From NCBI GenBank assembly GCA_934045905.1, contig OW203762.1, positions 17,392,345 to 17,456,344 of the forward strand: 64,000 bases of DNA. Direction: 5' to 3'. The position numbers were made by a program, and so were the translations under genes. Of the stretch, positions 1-28,300 are shown piece by piece. This DNA comes from Leuctra nigra (Eukaryota; Arthropoda; Insecta; Plecoptera; Leuctridae). How positions within the stretch are numbered: the first letter of the stretch is position 1; each line of letters begins with the position of its first letter. Under the pieces are notes generated by a model. It did not search any database. It was not told where the DNA came from and saw only the letters and a program-made list of their open reading frames with translations.

Positions 1-262
1 CTAATACCAAAGCTTATTTTCTCAGTTTCAATTAAACTCAGGCTACATTGACTGCAATTTTTTAATCTATGCCGCAGGGAATAATGGTGATACACCACAT
101 TTCCCGAAGTAAAGCTTAACTAAACTGAAGATTAAACTAATGGCAATATGGCCCTTTAGAGATAGAAAACCGAAATTCTATTTCAATGTTACTTGAGGTG
201 AGCTCAAAAACCAGTAATTCTGCCTTCATTCATTCATGTAATGGTGACATGAGTAATTATGT

Positions 263-357
263 TATAGTCGGTGACAGGCAAAGATGAACCCACTAGCATT
301 GCCAGGTATAGGCGGCCCATGCTACCGCGGATTCAGCTTTGCCTGTCACCGACCATA
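263..357. mobile_element. 95-bp MITE, TIR GTCGGTGACAGGCAAAG
   Basis: The left end (GTCGGTGACAGGCAAAG) and right end (CTTTGCCTGTCACCGAC) are inverted copies, flanked by TATA and CATA. A half copy of the same family occurs at about 59457-59515. It is too short to encode anything. The family was not identified. Confidence 0.6.
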
Positions 358-1015
358 GAGAATACTTACTTCGTATTTGTTGACATCAGTCAAATGCCAA
401 TTGATAGAGAGAGCTGGATTATCATTACAAAAGTGTGCAACTCAAAATTGATAAAATGGACGTCCATCTGTCCTGTGAGGTACAGATTTTAGTTGCGGAG
501 TTTTATGAAAGTAATTAGTGTGTTATTTCTTTCAGGCGAAGCTATAAATCACGAACTAACCACAAGCAGCTGTCAACGATCAGTGATAATTATGTTTCAA
601 TGTTGTTAAAAAAATAAACTATTTAAAAAAATGTTAAAAAATAACCTTTTTATTGATGAACATTGTTTAAACTTAATGTTTGTTTGTAGATCTCAAGCCA
701 ATGGTTAGCCAATTAAACTTAATTTCCGTTAGGTAACAGGATGCGCACGGTTCCTGAAAGTTTTTTTTAAACTAAGAAATGAAAAACTTTAAAAAAATCA
801 CATTCCAAGCTCATACAGGAAATAGCACTGGAGTACATTATGACTTCTAGGTAATAGTAAAATCGCATTGAACACTTTGAGGTCGTGTAATAACGACAAA
901 GTCCCAACCTATTCCTTAATGCGAACAAGTGCATTACAATATGTGCACAGTTGCATCATATATATTATCAAAGTATTAGCATGGCAGTGGTGACGGTTTG
1001 TTCCGGTGAAAGTGC

Positions 1016-1035
1016 TGGTGGCCCTGATAAGGGCC
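1016..1035 (-). promoter_or_regulatory. Histone-mRNA-like 3' stem-loop
   Basis: Read on the minus strand, this is a six-base-pair stem with a TATC loop (GGCCCT-TATC-AGGGCC) followed by ACCA. It fits the metazoan replication-dependent histone 3' stem-loop pattern GGYYYUHHUHARRRCC followed by ACCCA. No histone coding sequence is recognisable immediately upstream on the minus strand, so it is either a relic or a chance match. Confidence 0.35.
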
Positions 1036-1744
1036 GTTCGCGCCGTTTCGAAGGTGTTACTACCTTTATCTTCTGGCGGTGAAACATATTCGAAACGTCC
1101 ACGACATTGTCAAAGTATTGCTAAAAAATTATATGTTTTCACAATGATAACGTACTGATAATATTATAATTTCTGAGGGAAAATATGTCGTCAATTATAT
1201 AGACGTGTATCTTTTTTGAAACTTGAACAATTGCAAATAATATTTCACTAACTTCCACGAGAAATATTTTACACAGCCTTCGTCACAGGATTGCCTCAAA
1301 ACGGTAATAGAATAGGATTGCATTGATGAGGAGTTTGCTTAAGATTGACATCGTTCCAAGTATAAATTAATTGTTATTTATTCATGATTGGGAAGAAGAA
1401 TAATGTCAGCCTATCAGAGTAGCGTTTGCCATATTTAGTTAATGCAGTAATGTAAATTTACACTGATAGCTCTTTGCATTCAAAATATTGACACAAACCC
1501 AACACAAGGAAAATAGTAAGAAAATGAACTAGTAGCCTAAATAGGACGAATAAAAAACAGCTGAAGATATTTTAGATTGCATTTTGTCAATAACTACTTT
1601 CTTCATGAAGCCGTTTTGGCTAACATTTTAGAGTCCGTTTCGGGCAAAAGGCGATTCAAATCGCCTTTGGTGCATTTTGGCTCCTGATTTACAGTGTTCA
1701 ATTGTCTAATGAAATGTTTGATGTAATCTCGAGTGCCTTCTGAT

Positions 1745-16733
<14,989 letters not shown>

Positions 16734-16848
16734 CTACCGAGATCTACAAAGAACTGCGTCAACTTCTAGTAAAACCCCAAGATGCAACTCCGACAGACAC
16801 CTTCAAGTTTCAATTGTTACAATATATTGCTACCTGCGATGATATGAA

Positions 16849-16854
16849 ATTAAA
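16849..16854 (+). terminator. Alpha-amylase poly(A) signal ATTAAA
   Basis: ATTAAA lies 116 nt after the amylase stop codon and is the first good poly(A) hexamer downstream of the gene. Confidence 0.5.
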
Positions 16855-16859
16855 CATTT

Positions 16860-18340
16860 CTCTTAACTTTCCACCAGATTGAGAACTTATTCCAACTTAC
16901 ATTAGAGAGGACACTTATAATTGAACATAGGAACATTTGGAACTTAAGGAACATGGAACATTTCATATGATGGATGAAAAATGGAACTGACGTGGCAAGT
17001 TGTCTCAGGAAAACGCCTTAGGACTTTCATTCCGAAGGCCCGTGTTCGATTCTCGTGGTCGAGGTTCTTTTCGAGGTTTTCCTCAGTCAAAAGTCAAATG
17101 ACGGGAAGGTTCTTTACTTATACTATAGAGCTAGGAACGAGATGCGTAATAGCCTTTGACCACCTCCTTCCCAACATCCTGCCTCATACTTTCTTCTTCA
17201 TCATCTCCCAATGTCAAAACCATTCGCCACCAGTCGCTGTTTAAATAAGAGTACCTATTTGCGGATGATTGGGTGATTCGTTTAGTTGAGTATGAAACAA
17301 ATTAACTGATCTGATCATTTCTTCATAAAATATTAATTTCTGTACTGTTGCTCTTTACTTTTTATCAACTCGATCTTTTGCCTCAGTATTTCCAGTATTT
17401 TATCAAACATTTTTACGTCTAATTACTAATAGACGATGAGCATTTTACATAATACATGTCTTGAAGTAATATCAGACTCTTGGTTTCCCCGGAAAATTGC
17501 CGATTACACATCTGCAACGTGTGTTCACTTTTGGGCCGGGCATTGAGCCGGGTAGGACCAACTTTGGATCGCGGATCGCGCTATCTGCCCACTAATATAG
17601 CCCGCCCACTTTAATAGAGTATGTTAAGCATACATTTAAATGACGTTCCATGTTAAAACATAGAAGGATTGATCTTAAAGTGAGAGGCTACTAAAGTCAT
17701 CTGTTAAAGTGAGCGTGTAGATGGGGTATAACTATCGATAGTTAGCTAATCCAAAGTTGGTCCTATCCAGCCATCAAACAATATAAAAAGATGTCATGGA
17801 TACGCTCAACAATAAAAGTTAATTCGATGTACATTGAAAAGAGTTCCTGACGCATGTTCCTGACGCTCTTTAGATTATAAGAAAGAAGATATTCTTTTAA
17901 GGTACAGTACAACTTGATTTATATAGAATAATAGCTCAGAAAATCACTCCCAAGAATCATAAAATTATTTTAATAAAAATTAGATTTGTATTATTTCTGT
18001 TTGAAAATCAAAATGTTTATCAAAATTAAAAGTGTGACTAATTCATCTCATAGTAACGGATAAGAAAATACATGGAAATGTGACTGTAGAAACTAACTAT
18101 GTACATCTAAATGTGAACAATCTTTTCAATAATTATCTTCTATTACAATAATAGGGTAGTAATTCGCGATTTTAATTTAATAGAACAAACATTTTAATCA
18201 TGTCCAACCATTATTATGAATAACAAGAAGATGTAAGTAAATGTCAGCACTGTTTAACACAGTTTAACAGCTGGTTACAGAAAGCCAATGACAGGTACAC
18301 TTGGCACAAGTAAAATTGATGATATCCCAGAAAAACACTC
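16860..18340. other. Intergenic DNA with one small MITE
   Basis: No coding sequence recognised. An inverted-repeat element lies at about 17548-17770 (GGGTAGGACCAACTTTGGAT at 17550 and ATCCAAAGTTGGTCCTATCC at 17749). The rest is AT-rich single-copy-looking DNA. Confidence 0.5.
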
Positions 18341-18467
18341 CGTGTAAAAAAGGCAGCATAGTCTCTTTACTTTAAAAAAAATCAACACCGTTAAGGAAGT
18401 GATATCAAAAAAGGAGCCAAGTCAATGACACTTCCAAATATTTAATCGTATCTTTGAAATAAATGCT

Positions 18468-18572
18468 ACATGCCGGTACCGGGTTTCCTCTCCTCCCTTC
18501 TCTATTACATTCTCACTTGTGGAGCCTCGGCTCTGTTGAGAATATAGAACAAATATATAATATTATATAATA
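18468..18572 (+). mobile_element. SINE-like short repeat, (TAA)-type tail
   Basis: Starts CTACATGCCGGTACCGGGTT, contains GGAGCCTCGGCTCTGTTGAG and ends in an AT-rich ATA/TAA tail. A reverse copy lies at about 38086-38182 inside the P-type element, with a clear (TAA)n tail. It interrupts the first FB1 arm between TTGAAATAAA and AAGTATAAACACC. The tail resembles that of the LINE at 2712-6054, so RTE-driven mobilisation is plausible but inferred. Confidence 0.45.
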
Positions 18573-19306
18573 AAAGTATAAACACCGAGAAATAATTTAC
18601 AAAAGGACTTGGCGCATCATTTTTTTAAAGACATTATTCTATCCTTAATGTGGACAGAAATTTTCCTCTTTATTTTAGAGCCAGTATCTATGAACCAAGC
18701 TACTTTTAGTAATGTCTATTTTATAGTTTTGTCAATGGCGATAGAAGAAAGATTTCATGTTGCAATAGATAAGTAATAATATGTGGAATAATTAAAAAAA
18801 CAGGGAAAGGAAGTGGGCTCATATATACCAGAAAAAAACACTCCGTGTAAAAAAGGCAGCCAAGTCTCTTTACTTTAAAAAAATTCAACACCGAAAAGGA
18901 GTGATATCAAAAAAGGAGCCAAGTCAATGACATTTCCAAATATTTAATCGTATCTTTGAAATAAAAGTATAAACACCGAGAAATACTTTACAAAAGGACT
19001 TGGCGCATCGTTTTTTTAAAGACATCATTCTATCCTAAAAGTGGAAAGAAATTTACAAGTAGGTACATTTTCCTCTTTCTATTAGAGCCAGAATCTATGA
19101 ATCAAGCTACTTTTAGTAATGACTATTTTATAGTTTTGTCAATGGCGATAGAAGCATGATTTTATGCTGTAATATATAAGTAATATAAGGGTGAAAGAAT
19201 TACATAACAATTGGAAGTGGTGAGAATGTAGGTTTCTTTGGAAAACTTCCATGGAGTCAGGAGTCAGGATCCTCATCAGTGTGTTGTGTCTAATGTCCGC
19301 CCGTCC

Positions 19307-19379
19307 GATCGGGTAGCTCAGTTGGTAGAGCTCTCGCCCGGCAAGTGAGAGGTCCCAAGTTCGTGCCCCGGTTCGGTCG
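19307..19379 (+). tRNA. tRNA-Ala-like sequence (GGC anticodon), probably pseudo or SINE-derived
   Basis: Folds as a cloverleaf: acceptor GATCGGG/TTCGGTC, D arm GCTC-AGTTGGTA-GAGC with a good A box, anticodon arm CTCGC-CCGGCAA-GTGAG giving GGC. The base before the anticodon is C instead of the invariant U33. The T stem CCAAG/CCCGG has two mismatches and the B box lacks its conserved A. It lies in the spacer of foldback FB1. A functional tRNA is unlikely. Confidence 0.4.
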
Positions 19380-20109
19380 GATATTTTTCACAACACACAT
19401 CCCTTCATATCAATTGGAAGTGGGCTCATACATATTCTTGCAGTACTGTTAATATGGCGATATTAGACTGGTATCTTTTCATAATTTGATCTTGACTGAA
19501 GGAAATCATGAAACGTTGTCAAATAATTACTAACTAATGGAACACAATTATATATTTTTGAAGTGTCAAGTGTATAAAGTTAAATTTTTTAATAGAAATT
19601 CAATATGACTGTCTTCTTTGTGAAATGTATTTTTATAAAATGTGTATTAATAGAAATTGTTACATGATGGGAAGGTATAACGCATGAGACTTAATTATAT
19701 TCACCACGAAACAATATTACGAAGATAACTATTGTGTATATTTATAGAAAGCATAGACAACAAGTTTCATAGCGTATATATTCATATAGAAAATATTTTA
19801 CAGAAGGTATGTATAATATGTACCTAATTGAAAGATGTTTCCCTATTATTCTAAACATTCAAAATGACGGTTGTATATAAATGGCACATGCTTATGAATA
19901 GAAAAATGTCTTTAAATAAACGATGCGCCAAGTCCTTTTGTAAAGTATTTCTCGGTGTTTATACTTTTATTTCAAAGATACGATTAAATATTTGGAAATG
20001 TCATTGACTTGGCTCCTTTTTTTTGATATCACTCCTTTTCGGTGTTGAATTTTTTTAAAGTAAAGAGACTTGGCTGCCTTTTTTACACGGAGTGTTTTTT
20101 TCTGGGATA

Positions 20110-21773
20110 TCACTTCTTTTGTTAGTTTATTCATACAGCTTGTAGCACAGCTTGTGTCCGTGCAAGAACTTATTTCTTTAAAAAAATACGCCTATGCCGA
20201 TTTGGATACTTAGAAAAGTTGCGTTTGGTATATAAGATTAAAATAATTATCCAAGAAGAATAGCTTTAAGTTTCGTTACAATCGGTCCAGCCGTTTTCGA
20301 TATATGACGTCACTTCCGGTTTTAGCAATGGCGGCCGAAAATAATGTCGTCTTGAATTCATAATTATTACTCCTACACATTTCCAAAATTTGGTTGCAAT
20401 CGGTACAGCCGTTTTTGATATATGACGTCACTTCCGGTTTTAACAATGGCGGCCGAAAATAATGTCGTCTTGAATTCATAATTATTAGTACAACACATTT
20501 CCAAAATTTGGTTGCAATCGGTACAGCCATTTTCGATATATGACGTCACTTCCGGTTTTAACAATGGCGGCCGAAAATAATGTCGTCTTGAATTCATAAT
20601 TATTAGTACAACACATTTCCAAAATTTGATTGCAATCGGTACAGCCATTTTCGATATTTGACGTCACTTCCGGTTTTAACAATGGCGGCCGAAAATAATG
20701 TCGTCTTGAATTCATAATTATTAGTCCAACACATTTCCAAACTTAGGTTGCAATCGGTACAACCGTTTACGATATATGACGTCACTTCCGGTTTTAAAAA
20801 TGGCCGCCGAGAACACTGCAACCTTGAATTTATAATTATTTACAAAGTACGTTTACTTATATCTATTTTAAAGTATAAAGTGGTGAATTTAGCGTCATTT
20901 AGCATATTTATGACGTCATTTCCGGTATAGGTCATAAAATGTGTGACGTCATTTCCGGTTTCGATATTTGAATCATCAAATATTACTGATTACATAAAGT
21001 TGACCGTCTAAATCGTTTAGCGCTGGTTTTGTTCTAATCTGTTTAGCCGTTTTTGAGACATGATGTCACTTCCGGTTTCAAAATGGCGGCTTCCGGTTGG
21101 TTTTATAACAAGTCAAATGAAATATCAAAAGTACAAACGTTACATAAATATCAAGACAATCGGATCAACAGTTGTTGCTGAAATGCAAATCGATGTATAT
21201 TAAATTTCATGACGTCATTTCCGGTTTATTTAAAATAATGTTCAGTCTTTTGATATTGATAATCCATATAGATGACCGTCTGAAACGATTGGCGCAAATT
21301 TCGTTCCGATCGGTCCAACCGTTGACGAGATATGACGTCACTTCCGGTTTCAAAATGGCGGCACAAAAAATTCATGGGGACAAGGTTAAATCAGACGCCA
21401 AAAGTGCACACGTGGTAAAAATGTGAGATCAATCGGTTCAGCCGTTTAGGCTGTGGCCTGTTTACCGGATTTTAGCTCCAGCCTACTACTATGATTACTG
21501 ATTATGAAAACCGCCCTAAAACACTGTTTTCACGGCCCTCTAGCGCGCAAAGGGCGTAACCTATTGTTCCCAAATTTGGTATATGTTGTAGGGTGGGCCA
21601 TAGCTCGAAATTAAGATATTTCGCAACAATGTGAGATTTCTCAATTTTAAGATCCAGTAGGCCGAAAATGCCACTTTGATGCTTACAGTAAAAGTGGGTT
21701 TGCTCCAGCCTTTATATGAGAGTGTGCGCGCGCCGTACGACTTGGCTGGCGTGGAGCGACCGCTCCACTAGAT
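20110..21773 (+). mobile_element. Helitron-like family 2 element with motif array
   Basis: Starts next to foldback FB1 and ends at hairpin GTGGAGCGACCGCTCCAC followed by TAGAT. The same end occurs at 33440, 35147, 49072 and, inverted, 62616. Inner landmarks shared by all copies are ATGACGTCACTTCCGGTTT, AAATGGCGGC, GACGCCAAAAGTGCA and GGCCGAAAATGCCA. No ORF of note. The CTAG-containing 3' hairpin suggests a rolling-circle element, but the base after it is A, so the class is tentative. Confidence 0.55.
20280..20830 (+). repeat. 118-bp tandem repeat, about 4.5 units
   Basis: Units start AATCGGTMCAGCC near 20280, 20398, 20516, 20634 and 20752, exactly 118 bp apart. Each carries TATGACGTCACTTCCGG (one has TTTGACGTCA) and AATGGCGGCCGA. 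Only a few substitutions separate neighbours, so the array is young or homogenised. Confidence 0.85.
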
Positions 21774-22328
21774 TCTTATAGCACTGTTAATATGGTGATA
21801 TTAGAAGGGTATCTTTTCATAATTTGATCTTGACTGAGGGAAATCATGAAACGTTGTCAAATAATTACTAGCTATCTATGGAACACTATTATATATTTTT
21901 GAAGTGTCAAGTGTATTAAGTTAAAATTTTTAAAGAAATTCAATGTGCCGTCACTGTGTACTTTGTGAATTTATTTTTATAAAATGCGGATTAATAGAAA
22001 TTTATTTCACGATGAGTAGGTATAACGCATGAGACTTAATTAATATGTTGACCACGAAACAATATTATGAAGATAACTATTGTGTAATTATTACAATTTT
22101 TTTGGAAAATTGGAGTAGGCGAGTTATGCTTCTATAGGTGTTTAAAATTTGAAACTGTAAATAAGGGTTTCTTGTAATGTCCAGTTATCTTGTCAAAGTA
22201 TTGATTAACTTACAAAATGTTAAGTCATTTTGTTGCTGCAATCAATTATATCAACTGTTAAACTTAACAATAGCAGATAAAACAAGCCCAAATCTAAAAC
22301 ATGTATTAAAGTATTTCTCATTTTGCAG

Positions 22329-25300
22329 CGATGAAACGATTTTTTACCTGTTGGAAGAAAGAACGGAGAACTGCTCCAATGTCGACGGTAAGAAGAAAGA
22401 GATTGTTTCATAGAAAGTACAACGTGCATGGAACTAGCTTCACACCACAGCCTTCTCAAAGATATGGGCGCTACTACCGACGGGGTGGCAATAAAATGTA
22501 CTACAAGGTGACACTTGTAAATTGTAAATGTACACTTGTAGTACATTTTATTGCCACCCCGCCGGTAGTAGCGGCCATATCTTTGGTCGACAGGCAGCTA
22601 CCCAAGAACGAAGTGACTGTCAAGAAGGCTGTGCTTCACACATATATAGGAGAGGTGGGGACTCTTCAATGCATCACCATTGGCAATCTTGAATACGAAT
22701 TATATGGGAATTCACGTTTGGGCTGGTGGCGCTCTATATGTTGTGTGACAGACATAATAACTAATTTAAGCTTGCATTTCGTTCCAAAATTCAAATATAG
22801 TTCCACTGCTCACTACCTGAGCGCCACCTGCCCAAAAGTAATTTCTCAGAATCCATTCTAAGAACTTGGTCAATAGACCAAAACAGAAATGACTAGCGCT
22901 CTCGTTCGGTACTAAAACCGTCCTCGCTGGCTCGGTCGGAATCCGTGTGAAACCGCCCCTCCGCCGTGTTCTTAGTAGCAGATTTAGGAATTTTGTACAT
23001 TTATTTAATAAATATTAGGAGAAATGTTTTGGTATTACATTTACATTCAAATAATCTGCACCTTTTGTAAGACAAATGACCACTATCAGTTTGTATTTCC
23101 AATTACCATATCTGTTGTAATTTCAAAACAAAACTTCGTAATTTAACAAGAGACAGCTGCCGGGAATGGTTCCCGCGTCGAGGTATCACACACTTGACCT
23201 TGCGGTAGCGCATGCGCAGACACATCTTACTTAGTTCATGTGGTGGCGCTGGCAACTTTCCGTTATGGTCTATTCCCCATGGAGCTGGTATCGCCAAGAA
23301 TGTTCAAGTGTCCCGACCTGTTCTATATATGTGTGAAGCTAGTTCCATGCAGGTTGGAAAGTACTTTGCTTGACAGTCAGTCAAAGAAACACACAATTCA
23401 TAGTAAACAGTAGACGGTGCTTAGAAACGGCTTTCATCATGGGGGGGGGGGGGGGGGGGGGTGTTGCTATACACGGAGGAAGGTATGGAACGAATGCTAG
23501 CCTCGCAGGGCGGTTATTTAGGATTAAAAAAATATTACTGATCATGGGACTCTAAGGCTGCATTTCCCCAAGATTCTAAACCCGGGTTAGAGGTGGTAAA
23601 CCTGGTTTAGAGGCCCCTAAACCAGGGTTACCGCCTCTAACCCGGGTTTAGAATCTTGGTGAAATGCAGCCTAAACTGCACAAACTAAATAAAACAATCC
23701 TCCAGTTGTTGCCGCGCAGGGTATTTTTTAAAATAAAAAATTAAAATAAATATTTTAGGACTTTAAACTTTTTTTTTTTATTATGATGGAATCAAACTAC
23801 ATTGGTACATTCCTACGCGCCTGGGGCTCGATAAATAATGTTTCAGCAAATATGTGTGTACTGGAGGGAGGTATAAGATGTAGGTCTGCGGCGCACAGTC
23901 CGGAAATATTTTGACAACATTTCCTTAAAAATTCCCTAAAATGCATGAAATTGCATTATCTATGGATTCAAGATGGCTATATAAGAAATAATTTTCCATA
24001 AAAAAACACTCTGTGTACAAAAATTATGTAGGTACCTAAGTCACGACACAATGGATCTGTTATTCATCCAGAGTAGGTTATTTACATAGAGATTGGAAAG
24101 ATGCAGAGAAAATCGTCTTGTGCAGTGTCGGGTTTCGTTCCTGGGGAAGTTGCACGTACCCGTGCTCGCTCAACAACGCGTTACACTGAGGGTTTTCCTA
24201 GTATTACAAGATATCCTATTAATTTGTTAACATACGCTTGTCCTAGTCGTCACGTCGTCGTCGTCACGTCGTCCAGCATCAATAATGCTGGAATATACGA
24301 AATGTACTCAATTTCAAGTCAATTAAAAAGTAATTTTTTGTTAGGTTTATATTTAAGTTTTAAAAAATGTCATATTTATATGGCTTATAAAGTTGCATGA
24401 AAAACTTGGAGAAAAGTATAGTTATAGTTCGTTTCTTTGTAGAAGCATCTGAGTATCTGAGCATGTAAGCTAGTATTTAACATTTATTTTAATGTATTTT
24501 TGGGCACAAAGACCGGATGGCTATAGTGTGAGTTTAGGGTCGAAAAATTACTTCAAATAAATAATAAATAGTACATACTAACCTAGGAGTCGAGTGAACA
24601 TTGACTGCGGACAATTTTCCGTGTCCAGGAGTGTACCTACCTCTGATATTTTATATGTTTTTTTTCTTCCCTGCATATCTATATAGTACAGGTCGAGGTC
24701 GCTCTGTTTCTCTGATAGTGCTGAAATTGTGCACACGTGTAAGAACCGCCTCCGGTGTTTTGCAGACCGAAATTTGTTTTAAATCCGTTAATTTGTTAAA
24801 ATAAAAATCAATAAAATACATTATAGTATTGGCGGAAAACTTAAAATGGTCGGATCAAGTTAAAATTTTGAATGGCATTTACTATACCATTGCTCGTTCA
24901 TGTGCTCGCTTATCAACGCGATACCCAGAGCATTTTACCAGTATATTCATGAAAACATATTTCCAAGATCTTAGATCTTTTATTATAGTCCAGTAAGTTA
25001 AATAAAAAATTAGGGGTTTGGGGGTAGAGCTGTAAAAATTTTCACCATATACTCAGACAAACCAGCTGATCAACATAGGCTACGGCGCATATCAAATTTT
25101 TACATATTTGGGTGGGGCAAGGGGGGGGGGGGATTTTGTTTATCAATACGGGAATACAATGGCGGAGTTGGTGACAGGAACCCAAAACTTTCACAAAATA
25201 CTCTTTAATATCATAATATTAGTCCTCCTGCATGATATTTTTTTCAACATTATTTGGGGGGGGGGGGGGGGGGGGGGGTAGAAGATATTTTTAATTGATG

Positions 25301-28300
25301 GCATACAAATTAGGGGTTTGATAATAAACCCGTAAAAATTACACAACATACTCAGCAATACTGGGTCAAATGTTGATTTTTGTTGTTAGATAAAAATGGC
25401 GGAAACTTAAAAAAATGTAATGACATGAGCACATTATCGTTTTTTGTGTGTAATTTTTAAATTTCCATAATTATTTTTGTGTTTTTGTGAAATTTATTAG
25501 TTTCTATCAATGACTCCGCCATTTTTATTATAATATTGAAAATAAAATTTTTACTACCCCTGCCCCCTAAATATGAAAACATTTGATATGCACCGTAGCC
25601 TATGTTGATACGCTATACTGTTGATGCGTTTATGGTGGCATTCTTACAGACATTCTTTCTATCTGCGCAGCCGGATGATTGGCTATTCGGCTATGAAAAT
25701 TATGTTTAGCCCTAGTTTAGCTCAAGGGGGTTTGACAACCCAGAAAACTGCCGCGTAGCGAAATTTTTGAAAACTGTCTATCTTTGATTACCTAGTTTGA
25801 AATGTTCTTCTAGAGCATGTGGGGTCTGTCAGATCTGTAATCTAAAGAAGGTCTAGAATGACAGTACAAAAGGACCAAAAGTATGTGGAAAAGTAGGGTT
25901 TGTGAAATGTTTTGGAGAATATGAAATGCCGTGAGGGTATTCGCATCAGACTTAGATTCACTACCAATGTGAGCTATAATCGCCAATCGGAAATATGTCT
26001 TCATTTGAAATTGTCTGATAAATTTGATCAATATGATGGGGAGACACATGGCTTATTTGTGAATTGTACAGAAGAGTCTGTAGAAAAAGAATATAGGGGG
26101 TGCAGGACCAAATTTGGTGCCCTTCTACGTGATTTGTACACAATTTTAGTTGAACCAATTTTTACTTCTATGAAAAATAAGTGGACGGACGGCGTCCACC
26201 ATGAAAAAAGAAGTGAGGGAATGCGTCCGCCCGCGTCCGCCCACAAATGAACCACTGAATTGTCTGCTTCTGACCCAATATATTAGAACCAGGGATTGTT
26301 TTGTTGACCACCAACTAACCAATGATGACAATCACGTGATTAATAAATAACATAAAATGACCACGTAGTGACTACGCTTGGTATTCGGATGGGTAATGAT
26401 GACGTATGATGACGTATTATGGATTGTTTCATTGAGTATTACTTCTTAGTTCTTGCATTTCTATTTATGCACTTTTGTCTAGTTAATGGCTAATCCTGAG
26501 GTTGTTCTATTGTTAATTATGATATAATGTTACGCACCTGGTATGTTATTTTATTTTATTTCTGTATGCTCATGCGTGCTCATGTGTATTTATATTATTT
26601 TTGTCTCCCACAAACTAGCTTTTAGCTATGTGGGATTTATATTGTATGTGTATATTTGTGTTCAATAAACAAAAAAAATGAGAGTGCCTGTGGGGAAAAC
26701 AATTTACAATATAGGACGTTTTGTGAACTCAATAGTTAATAAAAATTAAGTGTGCCTACGTAACAATGTAAAATGAGATTATTTCACAGATTATTTATTT
26801 TCTGACACAGCCTCCCGTCTCTACAAACTCTGCGACTCAGGGAGAGGATCCTAACACGTCATCCCCAGAAATGGGTGCCGACGTTCCACATTCCCTGCAA
26901 GATGGTACCGACATCATTCCCTCCCTCGAAGATGGTGCCGACATCGGTCCATCCCTGCAAGATGGTACCGACATCATTTCATCCCTGCAAGATGGTACCG
27001 ACATCATTCCATCCCTCGAAGATGGTGCCGACGTCGGTAACATCTTTCCATCCCTGCAAGATGTTACCGACGTCGAATATGAGGTATATATTGTGACTCC
27101 TCGCCGCCGTCAGCGATGTTCATAGTCACTAGAGAGCATTGGTATTGAAGAATGTGTTGTTTGTACAGTTTTACGATTGGCATGGCATCTTGGGACCAGG
27201 GCGGACATTCACTGAAATCCCGCCCCGCCCGCGTCCAGGCCCCTCGCGGCCCATGAGACTTGAGTTGTCAATTATGAGAAGAGAGGCCGAAACCCGACGG
27301 CTGAGCATGCGACCAGAGCCTCCGGTACAAAACGCATCAACTACTAAACCTAAACCCTCAAGCTCAAGTCCAAGACCCAATGAAAAATAGCAAGAGGTTG
27401 GGCCCATATATACCGTTTTTTGCGTTTTCCGTTTTTTTTCTTTCGACCAATAACAAGTTCAGCAACAGCTCAAGGCAGACTTGTGATTGGTTAATAGAAA
27501 AAAAAACGGAAAACGCAAAATTCAAAAACGGGTTATGTGGATCCGGCTTTAGTGATAATGAAGGCGATGCCGCAAATTCATCAAGAATATCAGATATTCT
27601 ATTGATGGCCATTCTGGTCTCTATGTGACTCATCTTTATCATAGTCATCACCAGCCAGCATATCGTCAGAAGCGAGCATGTGTCATTTTGCAAGCGGCAC
27701 ACGTGCTCACTTCTCAACGCTATTGTATGCATTACACTTACCCAAGTTTTTACGTTACAGAGAGAATACTTTTTGAGTGAGGTTAACTACAGCGACGTAG
27801 TAAGTATAAATATTATTGAGTACTAGGTGAATTTGTAAAAAAATAACCCAAACCAAAGATTTCTCAACCCCATCATTTTCTTAACTAAATATTTTCAACG
27901 CAAATATCCGAATGCAATCTGCAAACAGTAAAACTGGCCAAAATCTAAAATATTCGCCTCGCCTATAGCTGCGACACCTCCTCAGCTTCGGAAGGCACAT
28001 TACTTCATAGTCACAATTGAGAGCATGCGGGTACTGAATAATGTGTTGTTTGTCCTAGGATGACCCAGAAGAGGGTGTCCAAGTCGTTGAAGATGCGGTC
28101 GTTGATGCTGACGAGCAAGCCGTTGTAAGTGAATATTCATGCACAAAGGACATGATGAAATACCATCTTCACAGTTATTTATTTGCTTTACAACGATCCT
28201 ATGTTGAAATTGGGAAAATAGATATTGGCCTGTGGCCATCATATGTACGTGGTTTGTACCGAAGTAACGGAAACGTGGACATAGCTATAGCTAGCACTAG

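Larger units (their letters stand above)
1..1744. other. Upstream intergenic DNA, no gene seen
   Basis: AT-rich sequence with no open frame that looks coding. It holds a small inverted-repeat element near 263-357, a weak relic of the MITE-1 family around 830-895 (the 'ACTTTGAGGTCGTG' type core), and a histone-type stem-loop near 1016-1035. Short frames here, such as one running through the small element, have no coding character. Confidence 0.6.
18344..20110. mobile_element. Foldback element FB1 with long arms
   Basis: Direct arm copies start ACACTCCGTGTAAAAAAGGC at ~18347 and ~18838. One inverted arm runs ~19918-20105 and ends GCCTTTTTTACACGGAGTGT. All share the segment GGAGCCAAGTCAATGACA. 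Related copies are at 32085-32480, 33848-34221 and 46722-47845. The spacer carries a tRNA-like sequence, and the first arm is interrupted by a SINE-like repeat. No transposase is seen. Confidence 0.65.

Noticed and set aside
20276..20821. Overlapping minus frames in the 118-bp array as a repeat protein
   Set aside because: They follow the tandem repeat, shift frame between units and match no protein; the repeat belongs to a mobile element.
22331..22861. 176-codon open frame continuing from the gene 2 ATG
   Set aside because: It reads through a clear GTAAGA donor at 22388 and a perfect-hairpin MITE; the downstream exons join in phase to 22387.
25912..26250. 112-codon frame in gene 2 intron
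   Set aside because: No recognisable domain, no clear splice or promoter context, and similar-length frames occur on the other strand.
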